Notes under the pieces: model-generated
Told to the model about the DNA's origin: nothing
What the model saw: the letters and a program-made list of their open reading frames with translations, nothing else
The model's database searches: none
Made by a program: the position numbers and the translations under genes
NCBI RefSeq assembly: GCF_000807675.2
Contig: NZ_CP019962.1
Span: forward strand, 2,170,001-2,234,000
From: Eubacterium limosum
GTDB taxonomy: Bacteria; Bacillota; Clostridia; Eubacteriales; Eubacteriaceae
Length of the DNA: 64,000 nucleotides
Direction: 5' to 3'
Shown: positions 9,201 through 15,429 of the stretch, in pieces
How positions within the stretch are numbered: position 1 is the stretch's first letter
Layout of the letters: every line of letters starts with the position of its first letter

Positions 9201-9791
9201 GGAAAGAGCGATGGACCGAGACGCGGCGTTTTCAGAGTTGAACAGAAAAATAACAGCAAGGCACTTGGTCTGCTGGGTGTTACTCAGACACCTGAAGTAC
9301 TGGACAATGCAAAAGGGATTATGATTTTTGGCGAAGACCCCAACGCGGATTTATCCGGTTATGATTTTATCATGGTTCAGGATACACACCTGACCCTAGC
9401 TGCCCAAAAGGCAGACGTTGTTCTTCCGGCACTGGCGTTCCCTGAAGTTGCAGGAACCTTTATCAATACTGAAGGCAGAATGCAGCGTGTCACACCGGCG
9501 GTCTCTCGCGCACTGCCCTATACCAACATTGGTATGGTAGTGGAAATTGGAAAAATCCTGGGTGAAAAGCCTGGTTCTACCTGTACCGGCCTGATCCGCA
9601 GAACGCTCCAGGCAGAGATACCTGAGCTGATGAATGTTGAGATTGGCAGTCAGATCCATAGCGGCAGATGTGAAGGCTCAGCTCATCTGGTACCGATGAA
9701 AAAGGATGGCTTCCTGTTTGAAGAAATCCCATATACGGACTTCCTGATGAATGAAATCACCGGTGAAATTAAAAAAGTAACACGCAAATAA
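6285..9791 (+). CDS. Giant fusion: [2Fe-2S] / GltD-type NADPH-FAD / ferredoxin / FDH-like subunit (Stn-type)
   Basis: 1168 residues from ATG 6285, which lies 8 bases after AAGGAG; an upstream GTG at 6276 overlaps that site. Domains in order: plant-type [2Fe-2S] (C36, C47, C50, C64); GltD/NfnB-type module with cysteine clusters (C100-C114, C147-C155), FAD motif VIGGGPGG (197-204), NAD(P) motif IVGGGNT (327-333) and YRR (353-355) typical of NADPH binding; 2[4Fe-4S] ferredoxin (CILCGRCVRAC from 615; CISCGTCISVCP from 658); then a NuoG/formate-dehydrogenase-like part with CGYCGAGC (694-701) and Cys730. The last domain lacks a Sec/Cys catalytic loop and is shortened, so it should not oxidise formate. 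Best explanation: the NADPH-handling subunit of an Stn-type NADH/ferredoxin:NADP transhydrogenase. Confidence 0.85.
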   Translation: MKKLRININGKEVTGFAEQTILDVARENGIDIPTLCYDERTEIYGSCGLCMVEVEGNPKLLKACATPIAEGMVITTKSDRVLESRKTNLELLLSKHIGDCVAPCQLECPGQTDCQGYVGLIANGEYEEAIKLIKDRLPLPASIGRVCPHPCEKACRRGLVDEPVSILWLKRFAADLDIDKGMFMPEIAPDTHKSIGVIGGGPGGLTAAYFLRKAGHAVTIYEAMPKAGGMLRYGIPEYRLPKTVLDEEIKLIEDMGVTIKTGVRIGADLPFETLRKQHDAMYVAIGAWTSSGLRCEGVDADGVIGGIELLRQIVNNEPANLGDRVAIVGGGNTAMDACRSAVRLGAKEVYNVYRRTVAEMPAEQEEIEEAQEEGVVFKNLCNPIEIIKDENGHVKQMLLQKMELGEPDASGRRRPVPIEGETERIDVDTVILAIGQGIDPEGMDGLELTKFNTVVADEETFTTNLEGVFAGGDCANDGASIAIRAIGEAKKAVSFINGYLQGHEIRYRKPYYVTRDDIDADYLEGKKKYKRPPMAHLTPEERKNTFEEIVKGYTPEQAREEASRCLECGCHDYFECKLVDYANQYDVAPERFDGENEELIFEDDHPFIVRNPNKCILCGRCVRACDEVVGVTALGLMNRGFDTVVVPSLGGKLADSGCISCGTCISVCPTGALGERARGFKNVPTDTKKTLTTCGYCGAGCQMVVETMGDTIVKAVPTDITAANNEGVMCGRGRFGTNQVQLGDRLTKPLIRNAKGQLEETDWYDAFVAIAKKAQTISARNGAEALKVAVSPKYTTEEIAMIKKLADSLRAETFSFSNTAHGEDSVLPCSGEIHSMDEVLSADAILVLGCLRINNPVLRYKLSQASKRGASIFFINAAEDGMNRIGDEFTTEYDDLDFLGEITKYVLENRKAADTPDGLEDLKDSLAALEISEESEMIGNALVNAKHPMVVLGGKYITEEASALAADIAVLLGKSDGPRRGVFRVEQKNNSKALGLLGVTQTPEVLDNAKGIMIFGEDPNADLSGYDFIMVQDTHLTLAAQKADVVLPALAFPEVAGTFINTEGRMQRVTPAVSRALPYTNIGMVVEIGKILGEKPGSTCTGLIRRTLQAEIPELMNVEIGSQIHSGRCEGSAHLVPMKKDGFLFEEIPYTDFLMNEITGEIKKVTRK

Positions 9792-9795
9792 AAAA

Positions 9796-9832
9796 GAAGA
9801 GCTTCCTGTTTCAGGAAGCTCTTCGTATTTTT
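9796..9832. terminator. Bidirectional terminator of convergent genes
   Basis: A 13-bp perfect stem with a TTT loop (9796-9824), flanked by A5 on one side and a T-rich run on the other. It ends the transhydrogenase operon. The last codons and the TGA (9811-9813) of the opposing gene lie inside the hairpin. Confidence 0.9.
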
Positions 9833-10269
9833 TGAGGCCGTTTCTGGGGCCTGCGTCTGTGTTTTGAATTAAGATCCTTTGCAAAGATAAGGCGGAGCGC
9901 CATAAGGATCATTATCAGCGTTAAAGGGGCATATACAAGCTTTTCGATGGGATTGTCAGACATGAAGTTGCCGATGATATTTAGCAGATAATAGAGGCTC
10001 ATGATCCAGAGAATGCTGTCCGCGCTTTTTCGTAAGCCTTTCATGGGAAGATAGTTTAGCTTGAGCAGTATACCAAAAATAAACAGCAGAATGAAGAAAA
10101 TAGCAATCCATTCAGAAATTACGACTGACGCTTTATCAGTGATGGTGGTGTCCCAGATAATGTCGGGTGATACCACTCCAAATAATACCAAAATATGAAT
10201 GATCAGTAAAACCAAAAGGGCAATCAGTAAAACATTTCCAATTCCCCGCGAGTTAATCTTAAGTTTCAT
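9811..10269 (-). CDS. Hypothetical four-helix membrane protein
   Basis: 152 residues, start ATG 10269 after AAAGGGG. Four hydrophobic segments are visible (about 10-32, 52-72, 85-105, 118-135), ending in a very basic tail rich in Arg, Lys and Gln. I recognise no family. It is convergent to the transhydrogenase operon and shares its terminator. Likely a cytoplasmic-membrane protein; function unknown. Confidence 0.7.
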   Translation of the reverse strand: MKLKINSRGIGNVLLIALLVLLIIHILVLFGVVSPDIIWDTTITDKASVVISEWIAIFFILLFIFGILLKLNYLPMKGLRKSADSILWIMSLYYLLNIIGNFMSDNPIEKLVYAPLTLIMILMALRLIFAKDLNSKHRRRPQKRPQKIRRAS

Positions 10270-10371
10270 CAGATACCCCTTTATTATTTGAGAATTCGTG
10301 GTTACTTTCTAGTTTAATATAAATAGAGACGAAAAGCAAAAGCTTTTTGAATTTGTGCAAAAGTCTTTTAC

Positions 10372-10400
10372 TTGATATTATTCCCAATAGAAGATATAAT
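10372..10400 (+). promoter_or_regulatory. Promoter of lipoprotein gene
   Basis: TTGATA (10372-10377), 17 bases, TATAAT (10395-10400), 24 bases before the start codon. Confidence 0.75.
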
Positions 10401-10423
10401 ACGCTAAGGAAAGTGAGGAATTA

Positions 10424-10828
10424 ATGAAAAAGAAAAAATATCTGGCACTTTTTTTGATTGCGGTATCGGCCATGCTTCTGTTTACCGGTTGCAACAAGGG
10501 AAAATATGGTGAGGACACTAAGATGAAATCAGAAGAAATCACCCGTTCGCTGGTACAGGCTCTGGCTGAGGGAGATTATGCAAAAGCGGCTGACGATTTC
10601 TCATATACCACTAAGGCGAAGGAAGAAATAAATGCTCAATCACTTGAAACGCTCTGGGAGGGATTGTCTGAAGGAAAAGGTAATTTTAGAGAAGTATCCG
10701 GCCTTGAGGACGATAACTGGGATAAGGAGTTGAAAATTACGGTGATGTGTTCCTTTGAAAAGGGAACAGCAGAGCTTGTGGTGGCGTTTGACCGGACGGT
10801 AAAGATAAAATCAATCTATCCTGGCTGA
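10424..10828 (+). CDS. Small lipoprotein, DUF3887-like
   Basis: 134 residues with a lysine-rich signal peptide and lipobox LFTGC, the lipidated residue being Cys23, so it is anchored to the outer face of the membrane. The mature part resembles the DUF3887/NTF2-like fold (repeated short helices, then strands carrying FEKGTAELVVAF). Function unknown. It has its own strong promoter and a GTGAGG ribosome site. Confidence 0.75.
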   Translation: MKKKKYLALFLIAVSAMLLFTGCNKGKYGEDTKMKSEEITRSLVQALAEGDYAKAADDFSYTTKAKEEINAQSLETLWEGLSEGKGNFREVSGLEDDNWDKELKITVMCSFEKGTAELVVAFDRTVKIKSIYPG

Positions 10829-10934
10829 GAGTGAAAAAAACGGATATATTGGTCTGAGAGATGAATAATTTTTAAACACAGGGGTATACCTCTTACTAAG
10901 ATATTCGATGATTTATGAACCGCTAAGGAGAACG

Positions 10935-11384
10935 ATGATGAGAAAAAATGAAAACAATAAGAATATTGCTGTTATTTATTGGAGCAATAGTGAAAATACA
11001 GAGATTATGGCCGAAAAAATTTCCAATGGCATTGATGAAGCCGGTCAGAAAGCAGATCTTTATAATGTAAGTCAGTTTCCGATCGAACGGATTGCAGACT
11101 ATGATAAAGTAGCCCTTGGATGTCCGTCGATGGACGGTGAAGCGCTTGAAAAGAATACCTTTGAACCATTTTTTGAAGAAATCGAGTCCAATCTCAAAGG
11201 AAAAAAAGTAGCCCTTTTTGGTTCCTATGGGTGGGGCAACGGCGAATGGATGCGTGATTGGGAAGATCGGATTGGTCATACCGGAGCCCGTCTGTTTGAC
11301 GAAGGACTGATGATCAAGGAATTCCCAGACGATGCTGGTCGCCATGCCTGTGTCGAGTTTGGAAAGGCCTTTGCAAGCTTTTAA
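10935..11384 (+). CDS. Short-chain flavodoxin
   Basis: About 149 residues. The FMN phosphate loop is YWSNSENTEIMAEKI, and the later conserved loops GCPSMDGE and GSYGWGNGEWM hold the isoalloxazine ring. It acts as a cytoplasmic low-potential one-electron carrier that replaces ferredoxin under iron limitation. Tandem ATGs at 10935 and 10938 follow AAGGAG; either may start. An upstream GTG or ATG extension is unlikely. It faces an iron-related FeoB-associated gene across a shared terminator. Confidence 0.9.
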   Translation: MMRKNENNKNIAVIYWSNSENTEIMAEKISNGIDEAGQKADLYNVSQFPIERIADYDKVALGCPSMDGEALEKNTFEPFFEEIESNLKGKKVALFGSYGWGNGEWMRDWEDRIGHTGARLFDEGLMIKEFPDDAGRHACVEFGKAFASF

Positions 11385-11385
11385 T

Positions 11386-11419
11386 AAAAAAAGACAGGAA
11401 TCAATTCCTGTCTTTTTTT
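11386..11419. terminator. Bidirectional terminator
   Basis: A-run, stem AAGACAGGAA with its complement, loop TCAA, then T7. It serves the flavodoxin gene and the opposing FeoB-associated gene; the TGA of the latter (11401-11403) is in the loop. Confidence 0.9.
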
Positions 11420-11583
11420 AGTTCAGGTTCCTGAGCCGGACGGCACTGGCTGGCATGAGAGCAGCCGCTGCAGCCACAGCCACAGCCTGTCTGGCCGCTT
11501 CGGGCTTTTTTTATCTGGTTATAGATAATCAGTGCCATTGGAATAAAGACAATGGCAGCAATAATAAAAGTTGCAAAATTCAT
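11401..11583 (-). CDS. FeoB-associated Cys-rich membrane protein
   Basis: 60 residues: one transmembrane helix (5-24), then a basic stretch and a cysteine cluster GCGCGCSGCSHASQC. This is the pattern of the FeoB_associated family, usually found with ferrous-iron transporters. No feoB is in this window. The ribosome site is AAGGAAGTG. The terminal codons form half of the shared terminator stem. Confidence 0.85.
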   Translation of the reverse strand: MNFATFIIAAIVFIPMALIIYNQIKKARSGQTGCGCGCSGCSHASQCRPAQEPELKKDRN

Positions 11584-11627
11584 ATCGTCACTTCCTTATC
11601 GATTGGATTCATAAAAGTAAGTTGCAT

Positions 11628-11649
11628 TTAACTTATAACTATAGTTTAA
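11628..11649. promoter_or_regulatory. Inverted repeat, candidate MarR operator
   Basis: TTAACTTATA, AC, TATAGTTTAA: 10-base arms with 8 of 10 positions paired. It overlaps the -10 of the minus-strand promoter of the Cys-rich gene and lies upstream of the divergent MarR gene. Confidence 0.5.
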
Positions 11650-11671
11650 ACACTCTAACATATTTTGTCAA
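11643..11671 (-). promoter_or_regulatory. Promoter of FeoB-associated gene
   Basis: On the minus strand: TTGACA (11671-11666), 17 bases, TAAACT (11648-11643). Confidence 0.6.
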
Positions 11672-11703
11672 GGGGCAGGAAGAGATTTAAGCTAAGATTG
11701 GTT

Positions 11704-11732
11704 TTGACAAGCAGGGAACAGTAGGCTATAAT
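11704..11732 (+). promoter_or_regulatory. Promoter of MarR gene
   Basis: Perfect TTGACA (11704-11709), 17 bases, perfect TATAAT (11727-11732). Confidence 0.85.
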
Positions 11733-11784
11733 AAACGCAGCCGCAACGAATTGTTTGCGGATGCATGAGATTAAAGAGGATGTT

Positions 11785-12237
11785 ATGAATAAACTTGAAT
11801 CTTCAAGAAGTCTGATGAAGTGGCTGTCGGTGGCAAATCGTTTTACAGGCATGGCTTTGGATAAGGAGTTGGCCGAGATGGGGCTCAACTCAAGCCAGCA
11901 TTTTTTTGTGGTAAAAATCTGCGAGGAACCAGGGATTACCCAGGATAAGCTGCAGTCTCTGATTTATTTAAATCCCAGCAATATTACTAGGGGCATCGCC
12001 CAGCTGGCCCAAAAAGGATTTGTAACCAAGGAAACAAACAGCCGTGACAAACGAACCAGCTGTCTGTATCCTACAGAGAAGGCAGAAGCTTGTTATCAGA
12101 AAATAAAGGCGATACAGAAAAACTGGATGAAGGTCCTGACCAAGGACTTTACAGAGGAAGAACGCGCGCTCTTATGTACAATGGTAGAGCGAACGGCCAA
12201 AAATGCTCTGGATTTTTTTAACGATGAGCAAGCATAG
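11785..12237 (+). CDS. MarR-family transcriptional regulator
   Basis: 150 residues from ATG 11785 (after AGAGGA); earlier TTG/ATG codons (11755, 11761) lack a ribosome site. Central winged helix-turn-helix: ITQDKLQSLIYLNPSNITRGIAQLAQKGFV, then a wing with SRDKRTSCLYPT. It acts as a dimer on inverted repeats. The divergent FeoB-associated gene and the repeat at 11628-11649 make that gene a plausible target. The ligand is not evident. Confidence 0.88.
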   Translation: MNKLESSRSLMKWLSVANRFTGMALDKELAEMGLNSSQHFFVVKICEEPGITQDKLQSLIYLNPSNITRGIAQLAQKGFVTKETNSRDKRTSCLYPTEKAEACYQKIKAIQKNWMKVLTKDFTEEERALLCTMVERTAKNALDFFNDEQA

Positions 12238-12252
12238 AGGAGAGGTAATAAG

Positions 12253-12543
12253 ATGGAAGAAATAAGACGCATTACAATCTATCTTGGACTGGAGGAGTAC
12301 CCTCTGGAGTTCATTACACTGGCACCCATGTCGCCGGATGAAGCAGATCTTATCATAGAGATGGGCGAAGGCTTTTTTAAAGACATTAACCCTGAAATGA
12401 TGGATGAATATGTGATGGAAGACAAGTTGAACCGTTTTTATGACGAGGTACGGGTGAGGACGGAGATAGAGCTCTTCTGCCCTTTGTTTGAGAAAGAGAC
12501 CATCGCAAATATTGAGCGATTGATCGAGGCCTATGAGAAATAA
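12253..12543 (+). CDS. Hypothetical acidic protein downstream of MarR
   Basis: 96 residues, acidic, mostly alpha-helical by composition, with no cysteine clusters or membrane segment; not recognised. AGGAGAGG precedes the ATG, and only 15 bases separate it from the MarR gene, so they form an operon. Function unknown. Confidence 0.7.
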   Translation: MEEIRRITIYLGLEEYPLEFITLAPMSPDEADLIIEMGEGFFKDINPEMMDEYVMEDKLNRFYDEVRVRTEIELFCPLFEKETIANIERLIEAYEK

Positions 12544-12569
12544 AAAAGACGGACATGTCCGTCTTTTTT
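12542..12569. terminator. Bidirectional terminator
   Basis: Near-perfect palindrome AAAAAAGACGGACA with its complement. The T-run contains the TAA (minus strand) of the opposing diguanylate cyclase gene. Confidence 0.9.
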
Positions 12570-14004
12570 ATTGCGGATCGCTGTAAAACTGGTAGTTGCC
12601 TTTACCGGAGTTTTTGGCCCGGTAAAGGGCCTCGTCGGCATGTTGCATGACCTCTGTGTAAGAGGTGCCGTCGCCGGGATACCAGGCGATGCCAATACTC
12701 AGTGAAATAGGTATATTAGGACCGGCAGCGGTAATGTTGCAGAGCATTTCGGCCTTTTGTCTTACAATATCTGCGGTCGGCAGATCCTTGATCCAGACGA
12801 TAAATTCGTCGCCGCCAAAGCGGGCGATAATGTCTGTCTCCCGGAAGCAGTGTAGGAGTATCTGAGCCACAGAAAAAAGGACGTCGTCGCCGGTCTGATG
12901 TCCGTAAGTGTCATTGATGCATTTAAAATCATCAATGTCGAGAAAAAAACAGGCATGACGCTGCTTTTGTCCCTCCTTTTTCAAATGGCGCTCAATGATG
13001 GTATGCGCAATGTCTTTATTGTAAAGACGTGTGAGCGGGTCGCGCTGGTTAGCTTCCATCTGCTTTCCGAAGCGTTTGATAATGGCGAGAACCGTGGCCA
13101 GGATAACGACGTAAAGCAGAATGTTGAAAATCATCAAAACAAAGGCTCCGGCGTTAATGGGGGTTGTCTGCTTGTCAATGGTCTCAGCCATCACCAGAGA
13201 GATCATGGTCCAGTCGTTAATGCCGACGGGCTCAAAATAGACATAGCGCTCATTGTTATTGCGAAAATAAGTGAACAAGCCGGATTCTTCGTTTTTCACG
13301 CGGGATTTGAAGCTTTCTAGAGTATTTTCTCCTCTGAATTCCATCTGTTGTTCGAGAGCGTCATAAAACGTATCAAAATCCTCCATACCGACATAGCTCG
13401 AGACCATTTTTCCGTTTTTCTGCATGATCATGGTTGCGCCAGCGCCCTTGAACTGAGAACTGCTGAGCAGGTCGGTGAAGGACTGGACATCATATTGGGC
13501 ACAGGCAGCGCCTGTGATAACACCGTCACGCTCAATGGGAATGGCGAGGACAATGATATCTCGCCCTGTAGAGGGGTCCGTGACAACATTTGAAACTACG
13601 CGTTCGCCTTTAATGGCACGCTGAAAATAATCCTGATCCGATACATTTTGTTTTGAGCCGCTGCCGGTATAAATGGAGCCGTCAAGGCCGGCAACGCCGA
13701 TCTGGGAATAAGTGTTTCCCAGATTTTTCTGCTGGAGAAGCTCAAATATTTCATGGTCATTAATGCCGGTGTTGACGCCACAGAAAATAGCGATGGTGTC
13801 AAGCTCGCTGAAGTAATTGTCGATCAGGCTGTTAGTCAGTATGATGCTCTGGTCAGTGGATTTTTTCATGTCGGCTTTTGATTTTTCTGCCAGAATATTT
13901 CGAGTATTGTTTTGATACAAAACAAAGCTGACAACAGACAATAAAACGAGTACAATCACGATGGCAATCAGTATTATATTGGAAGACGACTTTTTTCTAA
14001 GCAT
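12568..14004 (-). CDS. Membrane dCACHE-GGDEF diguanylate cyclase
   Basis: 478 residues from the ATG at 14004, which lies 6 bases after GAGGGG; an earlier ATG (14016) overlaps that site. Signal-anchor helix near the N-terminus, extracellular double-CACHE sensor (about 40-280), second helix (about 290-315), then a GGDEF domain. Active-site GGDEF follows RF; an RETD inhibitory site lies exactly five residues upstream, so product inhibition by c-di-GMP is expected. It would make c-di-GMP from two GTP in response to an external small ligand such as an amino or carboxylic acid. Confidence 0.9.
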   Translation of the reverse strand: MLRKKSSSNIILIAIVIVLVLLSVVSFVLYQNNTRNILAEKSKADMKKSTDQSIILTNSLIDNYFSELDTIAIFCGVNTGINDHEIFELLQQKNLGNTYSQIGVAGLDGSIYTGSGSKQNVSDQDYFQRAIKGERVVSNVVTDPSTGRDIIVLAIPIERDGVITGAACAQYDVQSFTDLLSSSQFKGAGATMIMQKNGKMVSSYVGMEDFDTFYDALEQQMEFRGENTLESFKSRVKNEESGLFTYFRNNNERYVYFEPVGINDWTMISLVMAETIDKQTTPINAGAFVLMIFNILLYVVILATVLAIIKRFGKQMEANQRDPLTRLYNKDIAHTIIERHLKKEGQKQRHACFFLDIDDFKCINDTYGHQTGDDVLFSVAQILLHCFRETDIIARFGGDEFIVWIKDLPTADIVRQKAEMLCNITAAGPNIPISLSIGIAWYPGDGTSYTEVMQHADEALYRAKNSGKGNYQFYSDPQ

Positions 14005-14161
14005 AATTCCCCTCATCCCTTAACCACAAAGGCTGCCGGTAAAAATTGAAATGGTAAACAATGGCTTACCATCTGGTCATACCGTTCTTTTAGTGTTATT
14101 ATTAGGTATTATAAGATAAAAAATACAAAAAAGAAATACTGAATTGAAAGGTTTGCTAAAA

Positions 14162-14947
14162 ATGGTTAAATTGATTTCGGCAGATATGGACGGTACGCTT
14201 TTAGACAGTAATAAAGAGCTCTCACCAGAGCTTTTCCCATTGATTGAGTCGCTCGCAGAACAGGGTGTCCGCTTTGCAGCAGCCAGCGGCAGACAATATT
14301 ATAATCTGGAACACATTTTTGAGCCGATAAAGGATAAGATGATCTTCATCGCTGAAAATGGTTCAGTGGTTTTTGAGAATAATGTGAACAGTTTTGCCAA
14401 TGTGATTGACAGGGAGACTGTTTGTGAAATTGTAGAAGAGATCCGAAAGATAACCGGAGCCAGCCCTGTTATCTGTGGACTGAGAGGTGCTTACGCTGAA
14501 AGCGATGAGCCGGAGCTTTTGGAAAACATAAAGATGTATTACCGCCGGTATGAGATAATGGACGATATTCTGAAGACAGAAGATGACATCTGCAAAATTG
14601 CTGTTTATGACTATGTGAATGCCGAAACCAACAGCCATATTCCACTTGTGGAGGCCTTTGGAAAACAGATGGAGATCGCTGTTTCGGGTGAACACTGGGT
14701 GGATCTTTCTAACCCAGGCTGCAACAAAGGGACAGCCATCAGCAAAATTCAGGAAAAATACGGGATCAGTTATGAAGAGACCATGCTCTTTGGCGATTAC
14801 CTTAATGATTATGAGATGATGAAAACCGGAAGATACAGCTATGCTATGGAAAATGCCCATCCACAGCTTAAGGAAATCTGCAATTACACGGCAAAATCCA
14901 ATGATGAAAACGGCGTGGTGGAAGCAATAAGGGCATATTTCAAATAA
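14162..14947 (+). CDS. Cof-type HAD-IIB phosphatase
   Basis: 261 residues. Motif I DMDGTLLD, motif II SGR, the Lys of the GCNKGTA region, and motif IV GDYLNDYEMM identify a cytoplasmic HAD-IIB (Cof/YbiV-like) sugar-phosphate or FMN-type phosphatase; the substrate cannot be read from sequence. ATG 14162 follows GAAAGG by 10 bases; TTG 14144 is less likely. Confidence 0.88.
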   Translation: MVKLISADMDGTLLDSNKELSPELFPLIESLAEQGVRFAAASGRQYYNLEHIFEPIKDKMIFIAENGSVVFENNVNSFANVIDRETVCEIVEEIRKITGASPVICGLRGAYAESDEPELLENIKMYYRRYEIMDDILKTEDDICKIAVYDYVNAETNSHIPLVEAFGKQMEIAVSGEHWVDLSNPGCNKGTAISKIQEKYGISYEETMLFGDYLNDYEMMKTGRYSYAMENAHPQLKEICNYTAKSNDENGVVEAIRAYFK

Positions 14948-14958
14948 ATACAGCCTGC

Positions 14959-14996
14959 GGCAGACGTTTTGAAAAGAGACGTACTGCCTTTTTTTA
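14959..14996 (+). terminator. Terminator after HAD gene
   Basis: GGCAG...CTGCC stem with an inner ACGT pairing and one bulge, then T7. Confidence 0.8.
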
Positions 14997-15063
14997 TTGC
15001 AGTAAACAGCAGAAATTGGAAGAAAAATAATATAAAATGATTGCTTAAAAAGGAATAAAGACG

Positions 15064-15069
15064 TATAAT
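15064..15069 (+). promoter_or_regulatory. -10 box of the intergenic RNA
   Basis: Perfect TATAAT with a weak TTGCTT (15041-15046) 17 bases upstream; start near 15076. Confidence 0.5.
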
Positions 15070-15076
15070 AATGCAT

Positions 15077-15327
15077 AAGGAAAACTAAATAAACAAATGC
15101 GGCATCCGGAAAGTGTTGGGAGCACTGTCCGGCTTGCGCAGGGTGACACTACCACCATACACAACGTCCCGTGGGGGCCGTACCGCATACTGATTATTAT
15201 AGGCTATTTTTCTTCCAAAAACAAGAGAAGACCTATATTTTTTGGTAGGCTTATTTGTGTAAGCATTTTTTCGCTTTGATGACTTTTAGCTGTGTATGGG
15301 TGTCGTGTCCCTGCACGGCTTTTTTTA
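15077..15327 (+). ncRNA. Candidate structured RNA of unknown family
   Basis: A 482-base gene-free stretch separates the HAD and REC-GGDEF genes. It has its own -10, then a G+C-rich block closed by ATGCGG (15097-15102) with CCGCAT (15183-15188). Inside is a hairpin CCGG-AA-AGTGT/GCACT-GT-CCGG (15106-15132), then an A/T-rich part, and finally a terminator (15289-15327). No ORF with a ribosome site fits. It does not match the c-di-GMP-I/II, T-box, SRP, tmRNA or RNase P cores I know. Either a free-standing sRNA or a leader riboswitch for the gene at 15430. Confidence 0.45.
15289..15327 (+). terminator. Terminator of the intergenic RNA
   Basis: An 11-bp stem GCTGTGTATGGG with CCCTGCACGGC (one bulge, GU pairs), followed by T7. 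Confidence 0.75.
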
Positions 15328-15346
15328 TGATGTTTCCTGTGTTTCG

Positions 15347-15386
15347 CCACCTGGTCAGCTGCTGGCTCGGCCGGGTGGTATTTTTT
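15347..15386 (+). terminator. Second tandem terminator upstream of REC-GGDEF gene
   Basis: Stem CCACCTGGTC with GGCCGGGTGG (10 bp including GU pairs), 12-base loop, then TATTTTTT. It lies only about 40 bases before the start codon, so read-through control is possible. Confidence 0.75.
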
Positions 15387-15429
15387 AGAAAGACTCTCCG
15401 GGCGGAGAACAGGTAAGGGGGTGGACAGT

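Noticed and set aside
4512-9791. [FeFe] hydrogenase or functional formate dehydrogenase
   Set aside because: The HydB-like subunit is present, but the fusion lacks H-cluster motifs and lacks the Sec/Cys of formate dehydrogenase.
14363-15076. Minus-strand 237-residue frame over the HAD gene
   Set aside because: Antisense to a clear HAD phosphatase and running into its terminator; no recognisable domain.
15077-15200. c-di-GMP riboswitch upstream of the REC-GGDEF gene
   Set aside because: Tempting by context, but the class I and class II core sequences known to me are not present; kept only as an unidentified RNA.
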